Assembly (NCBI GenBank): GCA_047600805.1
Contig: JASGKG010000001.1
Span: forward strand, 1,178,001 to 1,242,000
Direction of reading: 5' to 3'
Origin: JADKHC01 sp047600805
Lineage (GTDB): Bacteria; Verrucomicrobiota; Verrucomicrobiia; Opitutales; Opitutaceae
DNA length: 64,000 nt
The notes under the pieces were generated by a model, which ran no database searches, was not told the origin of the DNA, and worked only from the letters and a program-made list of their open reading frames with translations. The translations under genes were made by a program, and so were the position numbers. Shown in pieces: positions 41,135-50,763 of the stretch. Numbering within the stretch: the first letter of the stretch is position 1; each line of letters starts with the position of its first letter.

Positions 41135-42688
41135 ATGAAGATGCCCCCCTTGAGCTTTTTGCGTTTGTTGTGGCTACTTGCATTGGTTGTGCTGGCGTGT
41201 GAAGTGCGTGCGTCCGACAAGCCTCTGTACGTCCTTTCCTCGGACGATTTTGCATCCTACGTGGAGCGCTTCAACGCGATGGAGGACGAACCGGTTGCTA
41301 ATCTCGTTCCCAACGCCGCGTCGTGGGAGTGGCTGAAAGCGAACGTGCCCTTTTTCGCGTGCGACGACAAAGAGGTGGAAGAAATTTATTGGTACCGTTG
41401 GTGGGCTCTGCGCAAACACCTGAAGATCGATCCGGCGAGTCAGCGGCACGTTTTCACGGAATTTCTCACAAAACCGCGGCCCGTGAGCAGCGCTTTGGGC
41501 CATCATTTGATGGAAGGGCGGTGGCTTCGTGATCAGAGCGTGTACGACGACTACGTTCTGTATTGGCTGCGCGGAGCCGAAGGTGGCAAACCTCAGGGGC
41601 ATCTTCACAAGTACAGCCAATGGCTTCAATATGCGCTCTGGCAGCGCTGGCTGGTGACGCAGGATACTAAGTCTCTGGGCGATCTCTTTGACGACCTCGT
41701 GGGCGACTACGTGCGCTGGGAAACTGAAAAACGCACAGAGAGCGGACTCTTCTGGCAGTACGACGTCTGGGATGCGATGGAGGAGTCCATCAGCGGAGGT
41801 CGAAAAGTTAAAAACCTTCGGCCACCGCTAAACTCGTACATGTTCGGCAACGCCATCGCGCTCTCCACGATGGCCAAAATGCTGGGCCGAGACGAACTCG
41901 CTAAGGAATTCCAGGCGAAGGCCGCGGAAATCCGCAAAGCGACGGAGGAAAAGCTCTGGAATCCAGAAGCTAAGTTCTTCGAGGTGCGCCGTGAAGATGG
42001 CACGCTCGCGAACGTTCGCGAAGAGATCGGATTCATTCCGTGGTATTTCAAGTTGCCGGAGCCGAACCGCGGCTTTGAGACAGCGTGGGCGCAGTTGACC
42101 GATGAGCAAGGCTTCAAAGCTCCGTTCGGCATCACCACGGCGGAGCGTCGCCATCCGCAATTCCGTTCGCATGGAGTCGGCACCTGCGAGTGGGACGGCG
42201 CCGTCTGGCCGTTCGCGACTTCGCAGACGCTCACCGCTCTGGCCAATGTCCTGCGCGAATATCCGCAGCAGGTTGTTTCGAAACGCGATTATTTTGACGC
42301 GTTCAAAACGTATGTGAAGTCGCATCGGTACGACGGAAAACCATACATCGGCGAATATCTCGACGAGAAAAATGGCCAGTGGTTGATGGGGAAAAATCCG
42401 CGGAGCCGCTACTATAACCATTCGACATTCGCTGATCTCTTGATCTCGGGCGTGGTTGGGCTACAGCCGCGCGCAGATGGCCTCATCGAAGTCGATCCGC
42501 TGCTACCTGAGGGCACTTGGAATTGGTTCTGCCTCGACGGCGTGCGCTACCACGGACGCGATGTGACGATCGTTTGGGACCGCGACGGCAAACATTTCGG
42601 CCGGGGTGTGGGTTTGGCTATTTTCGTAAACGGCAAGGAAATCGCGCGCAGTACGCAACTTGGCCCCCTCAAAGCGCGTCTGCCATAG
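41135..42688 (+). CDS. Secreted (alpha/alpha)6-barrel glycoside hydrolase (GH63/MGH1-like)
   Basis: The 517-residue protein has a signal peptide ending near residue 26 (VLACEVRA). The remainder resembles the (alpha/alpha)6 barrel of GH63, trehalase and mannosylglycerate-hydrolase-type enzymes: EEIYWYRWWALRKHL, QYDVWDAMEESISGGR, GTCEWDGAVWPFATSQT and the late YNHSTFADLLISGVVGLQP followed by a beta tail. Acidic residues in WDAMEES and CEWDGAVWPF are plausible catalytic positions. These are inverting exo-glycosidases in characterised relatives. As the first gene of the right arm it is co-transcribed with the next gene 6 bp downstream. The sugar it removes is unknown. Confidence 0.75.
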   Translation: MKMPPLSFLRLLWLLALVVLACEVRASDKPLYVLSSDDFASYVERFNAMEDEPVANLVPNAASWEWLKANVPFFACDDKEVEEIYWYRWWALRKHLKIDPASQRHVFTEFLTKPRPVSSALGHHLMEGRWLRDQSVYDDYVLYWLRGAEGGKPQGHLHKYSQWLQYALWQRWLVTQDTKSLGDLFDDLVGDYVRWETEKRTESGLFWQYDVWDAMEESISGGRKVKNLRPPLNSYMFGNAIALSTMAKMLGRDELAKEFQAKAAEIRKATEEKLWNPEAKFFEVRREDGTLANVREEIGFIPWYFKLPEPNRGFETAWAQLTDEQGFKAPFGITTAERRHPQFRSHGVGTCEWDGAVWPFATSQTLTALANVLREYPQQVVSKRDYFDAFKTYVKSHRYDGKPYIGEYLDEKNGQWLMGKNPRSRYYNHSTFADLLISGVVGLQPRADGLIEVDPLLPEGTWNWFCLDGVRYHGRDVTIVWDRDGKHFGRGVGLAIFVNGKEIARSTQLGPLKARLP

Positions 42689-42694
42689 CTCCTG

Positions 42695-45600
42695 ATGACC
42701 TCCGTACGTCCACCTTCGACTATTTGGTTTTGGGCCGCTTTCGCGCTGGCTGCGTTGCCCGTATCTGCCGAGCAACTACCGCCGCTCGTCACGCAAGCCG
42801 AGAACGGCAAATTGATCTACACGACTGACGACGAGGGCGCACGCGTTCCTGATTTTTCGCACGCAGGTTACGCGGGTGGCGGCGTGGCGCTGCCGAATGT
42901 CGCGGTTAAGTTGGTTCTTTCGCCCGTCGCAGGGGACAACACGGCGCGCTTGCAGGCTGGACTGGACGTGTTGGCCGCGCAGCCCGCTGACGCGCAAGGA
43001 TTCCGCGGGGCGATTTTGCTGAAGAAGGGACGTTACGAAATTTCTGGTCAGCTCCGAATAAACGCCAGCGGCATTGTCTTGCGTGGCGAAGGCGCCGAAG
43101 AAGGCGGAACCGAACTTGTCGCCACCGGCACAGACCGCCGATCGCTCATCTTGGTCAGGGGAAAAAGCGATCGCACGTTGAGCGCCAGAATGGAAGTGAG
43201 CGATTCCGTGGTGGCTGTTGGGTCGCGCGAGTTGCATCTCAAGGAGGTCCTCGGCTTGCAGCTTGGCGAACAGGTTGTCGTGTCCCGCCCCGCGACGGAG
43301 GCCTGGGTTCAGACGCTCGGAATGCACATTTCGCCGGGACGGCAGCAATTTGCGTGGAAGCCAGACGTGATGACGATCGAGTGGGAACGTACGATTGTCG
43401 CGATCAAGGACGGAATGGTCACGCTCGACTGCCCGTTGACGACTGCACTGGTGGGCAACGTGCAATTGCGCCAAGCAAAAACAAAAGCGCTGGCAGTCAA
43501 CGAGCCTTCCATGCCGGCGAAAGACGGCGCTTTGCCCCTGGATAAAAGTTTAGGTAAAACAGCCAAGGATCCGGAGGCAACTTTTGGCCGCGGCAGCATC
43601 GCGAAGTTTTCTTGGCCCGGTCGACTGGAGAAGATCGGCATCGAAAACCTGCGCTGTGTGTCCACTTACGATTCGTCGAATCCTTTTGACGAACAGCATG
43701 CTTGGGAAGCGATCTCGCTCGATCGCGTGCGCGATGCTTGGATCGCCAACGTCACGGCGCTGCACTTCGCGGGCTCGATGATCAATGTCGGCCACGAGGC
43801 GAGCCGCGTCACCGCGCAGGATTGCGTGTCGCTGGCGCCTGTTTCGGAACTCGGTGGATACCGACGCTACACCTTTCATACCAGTGGACAGCAAACACTT
43901 TTCCTTCGCTGCCGCAGCGAGCGGGGCTGCGCCGATTTTACGACGGGCTATTTAGCTGCGGGTCCGAACGTTTTTCTCGAATGCAAGGCCATCGATCCCA
44001 GCGGCACGAGCGGCTCCGTGGGCAGCTGGGCTTCTGGCATCTTGTTCGACAACGTCTCGATCGACGGAGGCACCCTTGCGTTGGACAATCGCGAGACATG
44101 GAATCAAGGCGTTGGTTGGGCGGCGGCGAACTCGATGCTCTGGCAATGTTCGGCATCGGTCGTCATCAATCGCAAGCCACCGACGGCGCAGAATTGGGCC
44201 GATGGCGTATGGGGACAATTCGTCGGTGATGGCCGATGGAGCCAGGTAAACGAGTTTGTTCATCCCGATAGTCTTTATCGCGCGCAATTGCAGGACCGCT
44301 TGGGGAGTAAAGCCCTCGACGCGTTGAGTCCGCGAGCGTATCCGAAATTTGAGGACGCCGCCGTTGCCGTTTCGACGGACAAGGCTGTCGCCAGCGAGCT
44401 TCAACGGGTCGCGAATCAGCCGAAAACAGAACGGCCGCTGATGTTGGCAAACGGGTGGCTTGTGGCGAACGGCGCTCTACTCACAGGAACACAAAATGAG
44501 GTGGCGTGGTGGCGCGGTTATTTGCTCACGGGCCGCGAAGCGACTAAGCCGAGTATCACGCGTTTTGCACCCGGTCTCATCGGGCCGGAATACACGGATG
44601 ATCTGAACGAGATGACGGCCAACATGCTTGCGAAAGGTGAAGTCGCGATCCGGCAGCATTACGGCCTTTGGTACGAGCGGCGTCGCATGGACCACGAGCG
44701 TATCCGTCGGCCGGATGCAGACGTGTGGCCGCCTTTCTTTGAGCAACCTTTCGCCCGGAGTGGTCAGGGCCGAGCTTTCGATGGCTTAAGCAAATATGAC
44801 CTAACCAAATACAACCCGTGGTATTTTGGCCGCCTGCGTGAATTCGCCGAACTCGGCCGCAGCAAAGGGCTGGTTTTGCTCAATGCGATGTATTTTCAGC
44901 ACAACATCATCGAGGCGGGCGCACACTGGGTCGATTCGCCATGGAGGCCAACGAACTGTTTGCAACCGACAGATTTCACGGAACCGCCGCCGTTCGGTGG
45001 AGACACGATCAAAATGGCCGCGGAGTTCTACGATCTTTCAAACGCGCTGCGCCGCGACCTCCATCGACGTTTGATCCGCCACTATCTTGAGGCGCTCGCT
45101 GACCAACCGAACGTTGTTCACCTGATCAGCGAGGAGTATTCCGGGCCGCTTCATTTCATGCAGTTCTGGATTGACGTCGTGGCTGAGTGGGAAAAAGAAA
45201 CCGGCAAACATCCGCTCATCGGACTCAGCGCGTGCAAGGATGTGCAGGACGCTATTCTCGCCGATCCGGTGCGCTCGGCCGTCGTCGACGTGATCGATTT
45301 TCGTTATTGGTTCCGCACCGAGGCTGGCGACGAATTTGCGCCAAACGGCGGGACCGATCTTGCTCCCCGTCAACATCTCCGTCTTTGGAAAAAAGGACGC
45401 CCGAGCGCGACCTCGATTGCGTCGATGGTGGTGGAATATCGCCGGCGCTTCCCGCAGAAAGCAATCATTGCTGGTTTGGATGAAGCCGATGGTTGGGCTT
45501 TCGTTGCTGCCGGTGGTGCGTTGCCCAAGTTGCCACGCACGGCCGACGCACGTCTTTTGGAAGCGCTCGCGACGATGCAACCGGCCAAAAACTCGGACAA

Positions 45601-45820
45601 AGGCTGGTTCCAGCTCTCCGGAGAGAACGGCTCGCGTTTTGCGTACGCGCCGCGCGGCGGCTCTCTGAAGGTTGAACCGAGCGGTGCCAACGCGACATTC
45701 ATCGTTCGCGAGATCGATTTGAAAAGCGGCACGGTCGTTTCGGAACGAGCCATCAAGGGCTCGGTTGAGCTGTCGACTGACCACCGCCCCGCTGCTTATT
45801 GGATTTCACCTGCTCTCTGA
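42695..45820 (+). CDS. Large secreted beta-helix plus TIM-barrel-like polysaccharide-active protein
   Basis: This 1041-residue protein has a signal peptide (about 1-26) and an opening segment EGARVPDFSHAGYAGGG found in pectate-lyase-superfamily proteins. A parallel beta-helix region follows (about 60-560; ILLKKGRYEISGQLRI, GIVLRGEGAEEGGT). A long C-terminal domain (about 580-1030) has barrel-like motifs including AIRQHYGLWYERRRMDHER and VVHLISEEYSGPLHF, where Glu813 and Glu814 are candidate catalytic residues. I believe this C-terminal type is catalogued as a domain of unknown function (possibly DUF6298), unverified. The helix part suggests binding or cleaving a uronic-acid-containing chain. 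It overlaps nothing; the next gene starts 5 bp on. Confidence 0.65.
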   Translation: MTSVRPPSTIWFWAAFALAALPVSAEQLPPLVTQAENGKLIYTTDDEGARVPDFSHAGYAGGGVALPNVAVKLVLSPVAGDNTARLQAGLDVLAAQPADAQGFRGAILLKKGRYEISGQLRINASGIVLRGEGAEEGGTELVATGTDRRSLILVRGKSDRTLSARMEVSDSVVAVGSRELHLKEVLGLQLGEQVVVSRPATEAWVQTLGMHISPGRQQFAWKPDVMTIEWERTIVAIKDGMVTLDCPLTTALVGNVQLRQAKTKALAVNEPSMPAKDGALPLDKSLGKTAKDPEATFGRGSIAKFSWPGRLEKIGIENLRCVSTYDSSNPFDEQHAWEAISLDRVRDAWIANVTALHFAGSMINVGHEASRVTAQDCVSLAPVSELGGYRRYTFHTSGQQTLFLRCRSERGCADFTTGYLAAGPNVFLECKAIDPSGTSGSVGSWASGILFDNVSIDGGTLALDNRETWNQGVGWAAANSMLWQCSASVVINRKPPTAQNWADGVWGQFVGDGRWSQVNEFVHPDSLYRAQLQDRLGSKALDALSPRAYPKFEDAAVAVSTDKAVASELQRVANQPKTERPLMLANGWLVANGALLTGTQNEVAWWRGYLLTGREATKPSITRFAPGLIGPEYTDDLNEMTANMLAKGEVAIRQHYGLWYERRRMDHERIRRPDADVWPPFFEQPFARSGQGRAFDGLSKYDLTKYNPWYFGRLREFAELGRSKGLVLLNAMYFQHNIIEAGAHWVDSPWRPTNCLQPTDFTEPPPFGGDTIKMAAEFYDLSNALRRDLHRRLIRHYLEALADQPNVVHLISEEYSGPLHFMQFWIDVVAEWEKETGKHPLIGLSACKDVQDAILADPVRSAVVDVIDFRYWFRTEAGDEFAPNGGTDLAPRQHLRLWKKGRPSATSIASMVVEYRRRFPQKAIIAGLDEADGWAFVAAGGALPKLPRTADARLLEALATMQPAKNSDKGWFQLSGENGSRFAYAPRGGSLKVEPSGANATFIVREIDLKSGTVVSERAIKGSVELSTDHRPAAYWISPAL

Positions 45821-45825
45821 CCACC

Positions 45826-47496
45826 ATGACTCCTTCCTCTTCGATTATTCGTGTCTTGATTGTTTCTATTGGCTGTTTCGTTGCCCTTTGCTCCAGTGCT
45901 GCGGCACCTGCGACCGTCGAAAAATGGGGCGTCTATGAAATCGAGCTAAAAGGCCCGTCGGAAGGAAATCCATTTGTCGATGTCACACTTGCGGCGGAAT
46001 TCACCAACGGCGTCCGCGTGGTCAACGTGCCGGGCTTCTACGATGGGAACGGTATTTATCGCATTCGGTTCATGCCGGAAGACGTGGGCGAGTGGAGCTA
46101 TTTCACGCACAGCAACCGTTGGCCCCTGACGCAGCAACGCGGCAATTTCACCGTGACCGCTCCCGGCAAAGGCAACCACGGCCCCGTTCGCGTGGCCAAC
46201 ATCTACCATTTTGCCCACGCCGACGGCACGCCTTTCAAACAGGTGGGCACGACGTCCTACACGTGGACGCATCGTCCTGAGTCGGTCGAGGAGCAGACGT
46301 TAAAGACCCTCGCGGCCTCGCCGTTTAACAAGATGCGGATGTGCATACTGCCGCAGACTCATGGTAGCGTAACGATGCCGCCGCCGCGGTTTCCGTTTCA
46401 AGGGGAACCAACCAAACCCGACTACACGCGTTTCAATCCCGAGTTTTTCCAGCACCTCGAAAAACGCATCGCCCAGCTTCGCGACCTCGGGATCGAAGCC
46501 GATTTGATTCTGTTTCATCCTTACGACGACGAACATGCCTGGGGTCTGGACACGATGCCGCCTGCGGTGGAGGACTTTTACGTCCGCTACGTGGTTGCGC
46601 GACTCGCGGCGTTTCGGAACGTCTGGTGGTCGATGGCCAACGAGTACGACTACGTTCGCACCAAGACCGATGCGGATTGGGATCGCAATTTCCAAGTGGT
46701 GCAGGCGTCTGATCCGTTCAACCACCTGCGCTCGATTCACAACGGCAAGGTGATTTACGACCATAACAAGCCGTGGGTCACACATGTGAGCATGCAGAAT
46801 GGTTCGGCTGTCGAGGAGGTTGGCCGCGCGCTGCTCTACCGCGACGTTTATCGCAAGCCGATCGTCTACGACGAGGTGGTTTACGAGGGCAATCATCGAC
46901 TCAGGTGGGGAAATATCGACGGCCGCGAAATGGTGCATCGCTTCTGGGTCGGCACCGTGGCCGGGACTTATGTCGGGCACAGCGAGTACCTGATCGACGC
47001 CAACGATCCTGCGCGCGCAATTGAATACAGCGGCAAAGACCCCAAGGGAAATAACGCTTTCGTTTGGATCGGGCAAGGCGGCACGTTGAAAGGCGAGAGC
47101 CCCGCTCGGTTGGCGTTTCTGCGGAAGATTCTTGAGGAAAGTCCGGCCACTGGCATCGATCCGATCGACAAGTGGTGGACGGTCGGGGTCGGCGGCAAGC
47201 CCGGTGAATATTACCTGATTTATTTCGGCCACGACAGGCCGACTTCGTGGAAATTCGAGCTCTACCGCGATGGTATTGCCGATGGCAACCAGTTTAAGAT
47301 CGAGGTTATTGATACTTGGGAGATGACGATCACGCCGGTTGAGGGCGTCTTCACCGCGAAGAAAAAAGACATGTACACGTTCGTGGAGGAAAAAGGCCGC
47401 AACGTCACTCTGCCGGGCAAACCCGGCATCGCTCTGCGCATCCGGCGCGTTGCGGGCGCCGCCGGTGAGATCAGCGATAAACCTCCGGGGAATTGA
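45826..47496 (+). CDS. Secreted DUF5060/DUF4038-like/DUF5605 glycoside hydrolase
   Basis: The ATG at 45826 gives 556 residues with a signal peptide ending near CSSAAA. The protein has an N-terminal DUF5060-type beta domain (about 25-115; VEKWGVYEIELKGPSEGNPF and YRIRFMPEDVGEWSY). A TIM barrel follows (about 120-430) with acid/base candidate Glu273 in WWSMANEYDYV and nucleophile candidate Glu350 in PIVYDEVVYEGNHR. A C-terminal DUF5605-like beta domain (about 450-545) contains YYLIYFGHDRPTSW. This layout is common among uncharacterised plant-glycan hydrolases; relatives with the DUF4038 barrel include apiosidase-like enzymes. Substrate is not determinable. The next gene starts 5 bp after its stop. 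Confidence 0.8.
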   Translation: MTPSSSIIRVLIVSIGCFVALCSSAAAPATVEKWGVYEIELKGPSEGNPFVDVTLAAEFTNGVRVVNVPGFYDGNGIYRIRFMPEDVGEWSYFTHSNRWPLTQQRGNFTVTAPGKGNHGPVRVANIYHFAHADGTPFKQVGTTSYTWTHRPESVEEQTLKTLAASPFNKMRMCILPQTHGSVTMPPPRFPFQGEPTKPDYTRFNPEFFQHLEKRIAQLRDLGIEADLILFHPYDDEHAWGLDTMPPAVEDFYVRYVVARLAAFRNVWWSMANEYDYVRTKTDADWDRNFQVVQASDPFNHLRSIHNGKVIYDHNKPWVTHVSMQNGSAVEEVGRALLYRDVYRKPIVYDEVVYEGNHRLRWGNIDGREMVHRFWVGTVAGTYVGHSEYLIDANDPARAIEYSGKDPKGNNAFVWIGQGGTLKGESPARLAFLRKILEESPATGIDPIDKWWTVGVGGKPGEYYLIYFGHDRPTSWKFELYRDGIADGNQFKIEVIDTWEMTITPVEGVFTAKKKDMYTFVEEKGRNVTLPGKPGIALRIRRVAGAAGEISDKPPGN

Positions 47497-47500
47497 TCGC

Positions 47501-48496
47501 GTGCGGTTGAGGTTCGTCACATTTTTACTCGCGGTCTTCGCCAGCGTGTTTCTCGCGAAAGCGGAAACGGCCAAAGATTTGCCGGAAACGTGTTATCTCT
47601 TCACGTTTTTCTATCACCATACTGCGGGTGAAGGGCTTCACCTCGCATGGAGTCGTGACGGCTTTTCCTGGGAAATCCTCGGCGGCGATCAACCTTATCT
47701 GAGGCCCGTCGTAGGTGAAGGGAAGCTCCTGCGAGATCCCTGCTTGTACCGTGGCCCCGATGGTGTCTATCGGCTGGTTTGGACAACGTCTTGGAAAGGC
47801 AAAACGATCGGCTACGCGTCGTCACGCGACCTAATTCACTGGTCCGAGCAGAAGGCAATTCCTGTGATGGAACAAGAACCCGCTACGCAGAACTGCTGGG
47901 CGCCTGAAGTCGTATGGGACGACGCGAAGCAGCACTTCTTGATCTTTTGGTCGAGCACGGTGCTCGGGCAATTCCGCGAGACAGAGAACTCGAATAAAGG
48001 CCCAACAACCAACCACCGCATTTACGCGACGACGACCAAGGATTTCATACACTTTACACCGACAACGCTGCTGTACGACGGCGGCTTTAACGTGATCGAC
48101 GCCACACTCGCACGGGACGGCGAACGTTGGCTCATGTTCGTGAAGAACGAAACCGCCACGCCGACTTTGGAGAAGAACATTCGCCTGGTTCGGGCCGAAA
48201 CGCCCGAAGGCCCATTTTCCGCGGCCTCACCGGCGATCACCGGTCGATATTGGGCCGAGGGGCCGTCGGCGATCAAAGTCGGCGACGTGTGGCGCGTCTA
48301 TTTCGACAAGCACCGCGAAAATAAATACGGCGTCATCGTTTCGCGCGATCTCGCGCATTGGACTGACCTCAGCGAAAAAACATCTTTCCCGAAAAATGCG
48401 CGCCACGGAACCGTACTCGCCGTGCCGCGTGCGCTGATCGAAACGTTGCTCCAGACGGCGCCCACTCAAGAGCCGGGGCTTGGCTCTGCGAAATAG
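47501..48496 (+). CDS. Secreted GH43-like five-bladed beta-propeller glycosidase
   Basis: I start the gene at the GTG at 47501, 5 bp after the previous stop, because it opens a signal peptide (RLRFVTFLLAVFASVFLAKA); the frame is open 54 codons further upstream inside the preceding gene. The mature part is about 310 residues. Propeller motifs typical of the GH43/GH117 clan are visible: LLRDPCLYRGPDGVYRLVW, QNCWAPEVVWDDAKQHF, GFNVIDATLARDGERW and RYWAEGPSAIKVGDVW. The acidic residues in RDP, APE and AEGP fit the Asp/Asp/Glu active-site set. Arabinofuranosidase, xylosidase or galactosidase activity is possible. Confidence 0.75.
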   Translation: MRLRFVTFLLAVFASVFLAKAETAKDLPETCYLFTFFYHHTAGEGLHLAWSRDGFSWEILGGDQPYLRPVVGEGKLLRDPCLYRGPDGVYRLVWTTSWKGKTIGYASSRDLIHWSEQKAIPVMEQEPATQNCWAPEVVWDDAKQHFLIFWSSTVLGQFRETENSNKGPTTNHRIYATTTKDFIHFTPTTLLYDGGFNVIDATLARDGERWLMFVKNETATPTLEKNIRLVRAETPEGPFSAASPAITGRYWAEGPSAIKVGDVWRVYFDKHRENKYGVIVSRDLAHWTDLSEKTSFPKNARHGTVLAVPRALIETLLQTAPTQEPGLGSAK

Positions 48497-48506
48497 TTTA
48501 CCACAC

Positions 48507-49451
48507 ATGAAAACCGCATTTCCTTCTGAAGGAATTCTAGCTGCGCTGACCATCCCGATGGATGGCAACGGCAAGCTGATGAAACGCGCGCTCGCCACGC
48601 ACCTAAGTTGGCTGCGCGCCAAAGGCATTCACGGCGTACTCGCGCTGGGCAGCACGGGCGAGTTCCCGCGCCTCAGCGTGGAGCAGCGCAAAGAAGTGCT
48701 CGAAGCCGTGGCCGAACTCGCCGCGCCGCTCCCGGTGATTGCGAACATCAGCGATATCAATCCGCGCAACGTCGCAGAACTTGGCCGTTTCGCTCGCAAA
48801 CTGAAGCTGCCAGGCGTGGGCGTGATGCCGCCGAACTTTTTCCCGTGCAGCCCAGCCGATCAGCTCGCGCATTTCGAATACGCCGCTGAGGCCGCGCAAC
48901 TGCCCGTGATGCTCTATAATTTCCCGGAGCTGACTTGCAACCGCATCAACCTCGACACGATCGCCGCCTTCGCCGACCGGCACCCGATGGCTGCCATCAA
49001 GCAGAGCGGCGGTGAATTTGGCTATCACACCGAACTGATCCGACTCGGCAAGCAGAAGAACTTTGTCGTTTTCTCCGGCGCCGACACGCGCTTGCCCGAG
49101 GTTTTCAAGCTTGGTGCGGTGGGCTGTATCGGCGGCTTGGTGAACATTGTCCCTGAGCTCATGATCGAGCAGTTCAACGTCTATCGCAAGAGTCAGCCAG
49201 GCCGCCTCGAGCCCACGGCTACGCGCATGCGCGTAATCGGCGCGATTGTCGATCGGCTGACGTTTACGCTTAACTGCACGGCAGGGGTCGAGGCGCGCGG
49301 CTTTGAAGTGGGTGAGCCGAAAATGGCGGTTTCTGAAGCCACGAAAAAGATCTACGCAGGTGTGGTCGCCGATCTGCGCAAGAAGTTCGCCGAGTGGGGG
49401 CTTGAGCTGGCTTCTGTCCCGGCCAAAACTCGCAAAACGTCCCGCAACTGA
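48507..49451 (+). CDS. DapA-family aldolase (right arm)
   Basis: The ATG at 48507 gives 314 residues beginning MKTAFPSEGILAALTIPMD. Schiff-base aldolase motifs are present: VLALGSTGEFPRLS, the catalytic Tyr in VMLYNFPELTCNR and the Schiff-base Lys in MAAIKQSGGEFG. It is clearly different from the left-arm paralogue (LYNIP and GFKDS there), so the two are not a recent duplication. The substrate may be a 2-keto-3-deoxy sugar acid or N-acetylneuraminate-like compound. It lies between a GH43-like gene (10 bp) and an MFS transporter gene (20 bp), fitting intracellular catabolism of an imported monosaccharide derivative. Confidence 0.85.
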   Translation: MKTAFPSEGILAALTIPMDGNGKLMKRALATHLSWLRAKGIHGVLALGSTGEFPRLSVEQRKEVLEAVAELAAPLPVIANISDINPRNVAELGRFARKLKLPGVGVMPPNFFPCSPADQLAHFEYAAEAAQLPVMLYNFPELTCNRINLDTIAAFADRHPMAAIKQSGGEFGYHTELIRLGKQKNFVVFSGADTRLPEVFKLGAVGCIGGLVNIVPELMIEQFNVYRKSQPGRLEPTATRMRVIGAIVDRLTFTLNCTAGVEARGFEVGEPKMAVSEATKKIYAGVVADLRKKFAEWGLELASVPAKTRKTSRN

Positions 49452-49471
49452 ATCAACTGATCCGCCAGAGC

Positions 49472-50755
49472 ATGCCCATGAACAAAAACTACAAATGGCT
49501 GGTTGTCGGTATGCTCTGGTTTGTCTGCTTCTTCAACTACGCAGACCGGCAGGCCATCAGCTCGGTGCTCTCGCTACTCGGGCGAGAATTCAAGTTCGAC
49601 GACGTGCAACTCGGCTGGATCGGGTCGGCGTTTGCCTGGGTGTACGCTGCGGCAGCGCCGATCGCCGGGATTGCGGCCGACCGGTTTTCCCGCAAATGGC
49701 TGATCGTTTCGGCGTGCGTGGCCTGGAGCTTTTTTACCCTGGCGACAGGTTGGTGCAACGGTCTGATCGCACTCGTAGTCGTTCGCGCGCTGACTGGATT
49801 GGGCGAAACGTTTTACTTTCCTTCGGCGATGTCGTTGCTCAGCGATTACCACGGCAGCGACACGCGCTCCCGCGCGTTGTCGTGGCACCAGTCCTCCGTG
49901 TACGCAGGGACCATTCTGGGAAGCTGGATGGCGGCGGAACTGGCCGAACGCGCCGGCTGGCGTGTCCCGTTTTATTGGTTCGGCCCGATCGGCGTCATTC
50001 TCGCTCTGGTGTTGATCCGTTTCGTCCATGAGCCGGATCGGGGCCTTGGCAGCGGACGCTCGGCGCAGACGCTTGATTACCGAATCTACCGCGAAGAACG
50101 TCTGCCCGTCGGGCGGACGCTCGGCATAATCTTTCGCACGCCTGCGGCGATGTTGCTCATGGGCGGATTTCTCTGTGCCAACTTCATCGCCGTGATTTTC
50201 CTAACCTGGACGCCGAAATTTCTGGTGGACAAGTTCCATTATTCGATCGGTGCAGCAGGGTTGACGGGAACGGTGTACGTGCACCTAGCGAGCGCGCTCG
50301 TAGTGCCCTTTGCCGGCTGGGCGGCGGATCGGCTTAGCCACCGTTTTCCCGCCGGTCGCATGATTGTGCAAGGCGGTGGACTGATCCTCGGCGCGATTTT
50401 CGTTTTCTTAGTGGGCAATACGACGAGCACGTTGACGCTTTTGGTAGCAATGACCTGTTTCGGTGTTTGCAAAGGCTTTTATGATTCTGGCATCTTTGCG
50501 TCGTTGTACGACGTGATTGAACCGCGCGCGCGTGGGACAGCCGCCGGCATCATGAACACGGTTGGGTGGGGCGGCGGAGCGCTCGGACCATTGTTTGTTG
50601 GGATCGCGACAAAATACGGGCGGCACGCGACTGCGGTTGAAAATATGAGCGAAGCCATCGCGTTTGGAGCAGTCTTCTATGTGGCCGGAGCGTTGCTCTT
50701 GTTGAGCGCGGCCTTTATTCATTCACGACGGTCAGCAGCCGTTGCTTCTGCCTAA
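49472..50755 (+). CDS. MFS transporter of the anion/cation symporter type (ExuT-like)
   Basis: The 427-residue protein has about 12 membrane segments and starts KNYKWLVVGMLWFVCFFNYA followed by DRQAISSVLSLLGREF, the characteristic N-terminus of anion:cation symporters such as hexuronate and galactarate transporters. The loop 2-3 motif appears as GIAADRFSRKW. An alternative ATG lies two codons downstream (49478). It probably imports a sugar acid or uronate across the inner membrane. Its place directly after the DapA-like aldolase gene suggests that the aldolase acts in the pathway of the imported acid. The precise substrate cannot be read from sequence. Confidence 0.88.
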   Translation: MPMNKNYKWLVVGMLWFVCFFNYADRQAISSVLSLLGREFKFDDVQLGWIGSAFAWVYAAAAPIAGIAADRFSRKWLIVSACVAWSFFTLATGWCNGLIALVVVRALTGLGETFYFPSAMSLLSDYHGSDTRSRALSWHQSSVYAGTILGSWMAAELAERAGWRVPFYWFGPIGVILALVLIRFVHEPDRGLGSGRSAQTLDYRIYREERLPVGRTLGIIFRTPAAMLLMGGFLCANFIAVIFLTWTPKFLVDKFHYSIGAAGLTGTVYVHLASALVVPFAGWAADRLSHRFPAGRMIVQGGGLILGAIFVFLVGNTTSTLTLLVAMTCFGVCKGFYDSGIFASLYDVIEPRARGTAAGIMNTVGWGGGALGPLFVGIATKYGRHATAVENMSEAIAFGAVFYVAGALLLLSAAFIHSRRSAAVASA

Positions 50756-50763
50756 TTTTTTTC

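Noticed and set aside
46300..47574. 424-codon minus-strand open frame
   Set aside because: It lies entirely opposite the DUF5060-type hydrolase and start of the GH43-like gene, has no family resemblance, and is a shadow caused by GC-rich codon use. The same applies to 52517-53671 and other long antisense frames.
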